Below, in pieces: positions 58,840 to 64,000 of a stretch of 64,000 nt of DNA. Within the stretch, counting starts at the first letter, position 1, and each line of letters opens with the position of its first letter. The DNA is from Manis javanica (lineage: Eukaryota > Chordata > Mammalia > Pholidota > Manidae): the NCBI RefSeq assembly GCF_040802235.1, contig NC_133161.1, forward strand, positions 106,471,001 to 106,535,000, in the 5' to 3' direction. Below the pieces are notes generated by a model. It worked only from the letters and a program-made list of their open reading frames with translations. It did not search any database and was not told the DNA's origin. The translations under genes were made by a program, and so were the position numbers.

Positions 58840-59345
58840 CCGGGTGTTTTAGTTGGCTACAAGTTAAGTATGAACCAAAAACAGTGTGACATGAGTGCCA
58901 GAGTATGTTATGAAAAGTACAGTGTCCTGCGTTCAGGAGGTAATCATCTGGCCATGCCATGTGCTGACCAGAACATGCGTGGAGTGTACTGTGTAATTCA
59001 AGGCACATTTTAAAGAGCCTGCAGTATGCTGGAGTTTGTGGAGTGAAACCAGAAGGGGAGAGAGTTAGAATCCATGCACAGAGGGATCGAGGGCTCGGGG
59101 CACTGAGCATGATGGCAGACTTATGGGTACAGGGATAGCTGTCATCAAGTGCACAGGGGCTGCAATGTGCAGAGGAGGTGGACTCACTGCCCTGGTGCAG
59201 AGTAAAGATGAAAGACAAATGGTGTGAAGTTAGAGGGAGGCAAATCTTGGATCAACATAAGAAAGAATTTCATAAACAGCTAGAGTGATCCTAAAACAGA
59301 ATTTGCTGCTCATAAATTTGTAAATGCCTCGCTCTGAAAGTATAA
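58840..59345 (+). repeat. L3/CR1-type LINE, sense
   Basis: 'ggcacattttaaagagcctg' with 'cagtatgctggagtttg', then 'caacataagaaagaatttca', then 'gtgatcctaaaacagaattt' with 'gctgctcataa' follow the L3/CR1 3' end. It is in the opposite orientation to the copy at 20.8 kb. Confidence 0.65.
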
Positions 59346-60559
59346 ACAAAATTAGGATAGGCAGTTGTTAGTAATCTCTTCTTCATGGAGGAGCTGCTGG
59401 CATTCACTACGAATTTGGGCTTCCTGGACATTAAGCATCTCTTAATCCAAGCATCTCATAAACGAACATACTAAAGATTTCAAAGAAGTCATTTTATTTA
59501 TGTTAAGGTCCATAGCTTGGATTTCTTGGTAACACTGTTAAACAAAACTCACCTACACTTGCCCGGGCTATGAAAAACCCAAGATTTTTGGTGAGGGTAA
59601 AACTGGAGTTTGAGAGAAGAGGTATGTGTGTGGTGGGTGTCATACTTTTGGCATTTTATTGGACTTCACTTTGAAATGACACTTCTGTGCAAAATGCAGT
59701 TTCACCAGCCCTCCTCCATGTTGATTCAAGTCATTTAATTCAGCATCTCAGGGTCTTGATTCTGTGAAATAAACTGACAGTAGAGGTGGAAATGTTGAAC
59801 TTCCCGTGGTCTGCACATTCCAGCAGAGTCAGAAGACACACTCCTGCCCTAGGACTGTAACGGAGCCTGTGTTGTGGGGATGCTCCTCGGTGAAGCCTGT
59901 GCAGAAATCAGTGACATCGAGCCACTAAAGTCATTACAGTAAACAGATGAATTCTTTTAAAATAGTTGATCACACTTGTGTAAAGCAAGTGGGTTGTTTT
60001 ATTATTAACCAAATCAAGAGCTGCTTAAATGCAATATATTAAGCATGATGTCTCAGTTAAGAATTACACTTGGTCAATGTTTATTTAGCAGTCTTAAAAA
60101 TATGTGTCTGGAGGGCTCTGGGGAAAAAAATGGAAGCATAAGGTTTTCAGTGGTGGCAAGGCTGAAATCAATCAGGAGGAATGGGAATATTAACCCTGCC
60201 TTTTTCTGTTGGACTTGGTGTTCCCTCCGGGAGCTTCAGATTTGCATGTGGTCACAGAAGTCACATGAGCACTGATAGGAAAGTGAAATGAAGAAGGAGT
60301 AAACATTACCTGTGAGATCCACAGAGATGTACTGAGGGGACACCAGCCTTTCTTGGCCCTGATAATGTCCACACAAAGCCAACGCTCACCCCAGGCAAGG
60401 CTAGGCCTCTGGGAGCAGGGAGGGCCTGCGCGGGTGAGTGTCTGCTGACAGCCTCAGGGGGTTACAGGCTGACCGTGTTTGCCTGCTGGGGAAGCAGGTG
60501 ATTCTCAGGAAGACTTGCATGAACTCCCTTTAACATCCCCTCCTCAGAGAACAACTCAA
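59346..60559. other. Intron 1, nothing identified
   Basis: No gene or named repeat supported. Confidence 0.5.
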
Positions 60560-60880
60560 TTCTAATTTATTTCAGTCTTTCTATGTTTTCTTACTTTTCT
60601 AAGTGCCCAGTTTTATGTACTTTTAATCACATTCAAATAAAGCCATGATTTTATTTCATTAATTAGCATGTTCTAATTTGTTCAGCTGTCCTTCCACTGG
60701 GCCAGTGTGTGTGGTTTCCTGATAGTTCTGTTTTCAAGAGTGTGTCAGTAGTTTTACACAAAATTGTTTCTCTTCTTAGGTTATTTCCTAGGGGTAGAGT
60801 TCAAAAAGTGACATGACTGTAGTCCTCTGGTAAAGTTTTAAATTTTACAGTGCAATGCTGATTTTTCCAAGTCCCACATT
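60560..60880 (-). repeat. Possible L1ME-type 3' end, antisense
   Basis: 'tcttcttaggttatttccta' with 'ggggtagagttcaaaaagtg' resembles the complement of an old L1 3'UTR ('attatttccttaggatagattcctagaagtgg'). Strongly diverged. Confidence 0.45.
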
Positions 60881-61229
60881 TTATAAGGAAACTGTGGTGA
60901 GACACAAATAACTTTTAGAATTTACTTTTTCTTGGTATCTTTTCCATCTGTCTTTGTATTTGGACTCACCGGATGATTTCAAGGACCCAAGATCCAATAA
61001 ATCTTCCTCCGTAAGCTCAGCCACAGTGGATTTCATGTCATTTTGCCTCCATTTCAAGAAAACATTTTACAACTTCCTGTCTTGTGTTCCATCTTGGGAT
61101 CCATAGATGGTTTTGGGCAGGAGGCTGGCTGTATGAGAGACCCATACTTTAGATGATTATTTGGGCTTGTTCCCAGTATAGTAATGCAGTTCCCAGTGAA
61201 AAGTTGATGAGTGGGTGTTTGGAACTCTG
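60881..61229. other. Intron 1, nothing identified
   Basis: No feature recognised. Confidence 0.5.
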
Positions 61230-61425
61230 CATGCTGCCTGGTCTGGACAAAGAGCCTGGGATTTGGAGCCCAAGAGACCTGGGCTTAATCCCAACTCTGC
61301 CTGTTACCAACTGTATGACCATGTGAGCCTTAAATATGATGTGTATGCTTTGGTTAGCTTAGAGTGGAAACTCAGCAAATTATTGTTAATTTCAACTATG
61401 TTGCACAGAGATGGCCACATCTGTT
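61230..61425 (+). repeat. MIR, sense
   Basis: 'gcctgggatttggagcccaa' with 'gagacctgggcttaatccca' and 'actctgcctgttaccaactg' is a well-preserved MIR 5' half. Confidence 0.9.
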
Positions 61426-62939
61426 ATATGATCTTCTTCCTCATATCAGTCTTTTAAAGTGAACTGTATGTTGTGGGGTGCTCCCTGTGCTGTTTCACAC
61501 CAGATGCAGACCAGAACCCAGGCACACATGCGAGCTACTCCATGCCATGTTCCCACTAGCAATGTGTGTGCTGGAAAACACAGCATGCCCCACTGTGTGT
61601 GAACCACTTACAGTGAATCCAGTGGATTTTGTTTGTTGTATTTAATATGCCACTTAGTAATGGTCATGTAGGTCTCTTGTATGGATGAAAATTCTGACTT
61701 TTGTGTAAGATATGTTTTGCAATTCAGCTTTCAAGTTCCAGGCCTGGGAAGGCTACATCGCCTTTAAAGATGGGCCCACCCACGGTAAGGAAAGCAGTTG
61801 TCCAAATGTGGATAACTTGTTTTCCCACTGTTCTCAGCTACTTCCAATTAGCCCCAATATACATAACCCCGGGTTGTGTCTTTATCAGTACAATTCTCCC
61901 ATGTCAATGCAAATTTTAAACCACAGAGAGAAGGAGACAGCAATGGATATACTTTTACAACAGAGCTTTCCCCTTTATTGCAGCTCTTGCACTGCATAAA
62001 TTTCTTTGCTCTGATTAAACTAGCACTTCATAGGCAAGGTTTCCCTACCATGGATGAGGGTCTCAAAGGATGTCATAGTTATAAATCACTATATAAATAT
62101 AAACCTATCTCTGTGTGAAACTTATTTTCCATATGAGGACTTTTGGAAGCAAGACAAATGGAACTTAGCCAAGAGAATGAAAAAGGTAGACCAACTATGA
62201 TCTAATCTCTTCGACCTGCTAGGAAGTTTATTATAAACTGATTGACATAATTTATATGGCACCCAAGAAATGAATCTCTTTAAGCATTGCAAACACCAAA
62301 GTCACTAAATGGGTATGGTTGTTGGAAATGAGTGACTTGAACTGGCTGTTCTTCAAAAGATTAAGTGTTCACTGCATACTTTTCATTATAGGCTAGAATA
62401 AGGAAGGAGGGATCTAATAGCCCAGGGTTATGGAACTCCAATCTCTGATCTTAGTTCTGGGGTGATTTAGGCCCCTGAAGGAGGAACTAAAAGACCCCAG
62501 TGGACCAGGAGAGGAACTCAGAACTGGAGAAATAAGTGAAATGTCAGAAATCTAGCCTTTAGGAACAAGGAGCCCCAAGGCTAGAAGCCAGAGGCAGACT
62601 GACGGGAAAGGTGGGAACCTCTAGAACTAGGTCTTAGCCCCAAACCCAGCAGCTCCCAAGATTTTATAGAGAGGAAACTTCATTTCTGAATTCAGATTAG
62701 TATCCAAAGATATGGCAGGGTATTTGGGCGCATTATCTCTTACATCTGAAGTCCACTGTTAAGAGGCAGGAGTTTTGGCTTTGGAAGGATATAAATTAAA
62801 ATTGGAGTAATGCATGACCTTGAAAGGGTTAAACAATAGAGAAATGGAGGATTCCACATCCCAGGTACCACTTTCTTAACCCTTTAAGCTCATAGCCCTA
62901 ACCACTTGCATCATCTAGATAGAAAATCAGTAAGTAAAT
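61426..62939. other. Intron 1, nothing identified
   Basis: 62,400-62,920 is purine-rich and could be an old LTR or other repeat, but I cannot name it. The small + frames at 61,701-62,118 are not coding. Confidence 0.45.
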
Positions 62940-64000
62940 GTCACCCTTAAGTGACACATTAGACCAGATGGACTTAACAGATATTTACAGAATATTCCAC
63001 CCCAAAGCAACAGAGTACACTTTTTTTCTCAAGTGCATATGGTACATTTTTTCAAAATAGATCATATGTTAGGCCACAAAACAAGTTTCAGTAAAATTTT
63101 TAAAAAATGATACAGATCATATTAACCATCTTTTCTGACCACAATGTTATAAAACTAGAAATTAATTACATGACAAATACTGGGAAAGTCACAAATAAGT
63201 GAAGATTAAACAACATGGTACTAAATAACCAATGGCTCAAAGAAGAAATCAAAAGAAAAAAAATACCTTGAGACAAATGAAAATAGAAATACAAAATACC
63301 AAATTTATGGTATGCAGCAAAAGCAGTTCTAAGAGGGAAGGTCATAATGGTAAATGCCTACCTCAAGAAACAAGAAAAGTCTCAATCAACCTAACTTTAT
63401 ATTTCAAGGAACTAGAAAAAGAACAAATAAAGCCCAAGGTTAGTAGAAGGAAGGAAATAACAAAAATTAAAGTAGAAATATGTGAAACAGAGACTAAAAA
63501 CACAATAGAAAAGATAAATGAAACTAAGAGGTGGTTCTTTGAAAAGATAGACAAAATTGACAAACTTTTAGCTAGACTCACCAAGAAAAAAAGAGAGGAC
63601 CCAAATATATAAAATCAGAAATGAAAGAGGGGATGTTATAACTTACTTTCATAAGAAACTACTAAGAATAATTATATGCTGACAAATTGGATAACTTAAC
63701 AGGAATGGATAAACTCCTAGAAACATTACAGTCTATCAAGACTGAATCATGGTGGAATAGAAAATCTGAACAGACCAATTACTAGTAATGAGATTGAACC
63801 AGTAATCAAAAACCTCCTAACAAACAAAAGTCCAAGACCAGATGGTTTCTTCACTGGTAAATTCTGCCAAACATTCAAAGAATTAGTGTCAATCCTTCTC
63901 AAACTCTTCCAAAAAAAAAAAAAAAACAGAAAAGGAGGGAACTTCTCCAAATTCATTTTACAAGCCCAGCATTATCCTGATACCATAAACAGCAAAGGAT
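62940..64000 (+). mobile_element. LINE-1 ORF2 fragment, sense, cut by window edge
   Basis: The + strand encodes L1 ORF2p in broken frames. 62,985-63,090 gives the end of the endonuclease domain (NIPPQSNRVHFF, then KIDHMLGHK). 63,232-63,609 gives the linker (ELEKEQIKPK, RRKEITKIKVE, WFFEKIDKIDKLLARL) ending at a stop. 63,770-63,960 gives the start of the reverse-transcriptase domain (SPRPDGFF in place of the usual SPGPDGFT). Stops and frame changes show it is dead. An A-run interrupts it at 63,911-63,926. It should continue to the right of the window. Confidence 0.92.

Larger units (their letters stand above)
24065..64000 (+). other. EGFR: EGFR intron 1, 5' part (no acceptor in window)
   Basis: The intron begins with GTAAGG directly after the exon-1 AAAG. 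It is phase 1 (one base of the split codon lies in exon 1). I find no exon 2 in the remaining 39.9 kb: no frame encodes the start of the receptor L1 domain that should follow LEEKK. This fits the human gene, where intron 1 exceeds 100 kb. The intron carries old repeats and one CpG-rich patch, listed separately. Confidence 0.9.

Noticed and set aside
63232..63612. 126-codon lysine-rich + frame, considered as a host gene
   Set aside because: The sequence is the LINE-1 ORF2 linker between the endonuclease and reverse transcriptase, so it is part of the mobile element.
1..64000. CRISPR array, tRNA/rRNA genes, operons or phage-like systems
   Set aside because: The window is mammalian intergenic and intronic DNA. 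No array of spaced direct repeats, tRNA cloverleaf or rRNA sequence was seen.

Overview
This is mammalian nuclear DNA. It is sparsely coding and dominated by old interspersed repeats (LINE-1, L2, L3/CR1, MIR, MER5/MER20-type hAT and Tigger-type DNA transposons). I can support one protein-coding gene: EGFR, seen through its promoter, 5'UTR, coding exon 1 and about 40 kb of intron 1, all on the + strand. Coding exon 1 (23,977-24,064) encodes 29 residues plus one base of the next codon: an MRP start, a hydrophobic signal-peptide core and the LEEKK start of the mature receptor, followed directly by a GTAAGG splice donor.

The organism looks like a placental mammal that is neither a simian primate nor a mouse-like rodent. 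I see no Alu, B1/B2, carnivore tRNA-Lys SINE, ruminant Bov SINE/BovB, pig PRE or horse ERE copies. The LINE-1 at the left edge resembles those of non-primate boreoeutherians. A lineage with few recent SINEs, such as some bats, is possible, but I cannot name the species. The exon-1 peptide differs from human EGFR at several signal-peptide positions.

Layout. 1-2,512: 5' half of an antisense LINE-1. 2,513-18,350: intergenic DNA upstream of EGFR with L2, MIR and L1M relics and a long L2 at about 10.0-11.4 kb. 18,350-18,960: a CpG-rich patch about 5 kb upstream of the EGFR start. 19,150-23,200: more intergenic sequence with a CA/TA repeat and an antisense L3/CR1 piece. 23,250-24,980: the EGFR CpG island, with a TATA-less promoter, a pyrimidine-rich TCC tract and GC boxes. 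24,065-64,000: EGFR intron 1, which continues past the window (it exceeds 100 kb in human). The intron holds a second CpG-rich patch at 39,830-40,430 with three CACGTG E-boxes, several DNA-transposon fossils, a 3' L1 fragment at 48.5-49.4 kb and a sense L1 ORF2 fragment that runs off the right edge.

I found no second gene, no RNA gene and no new multi-gene system. The observations most worth checking are regulatory: the intronic CpG patch at 40 kb, the upstream CpG patch at 18.4-19.0 kb, and the changed signal peptide.
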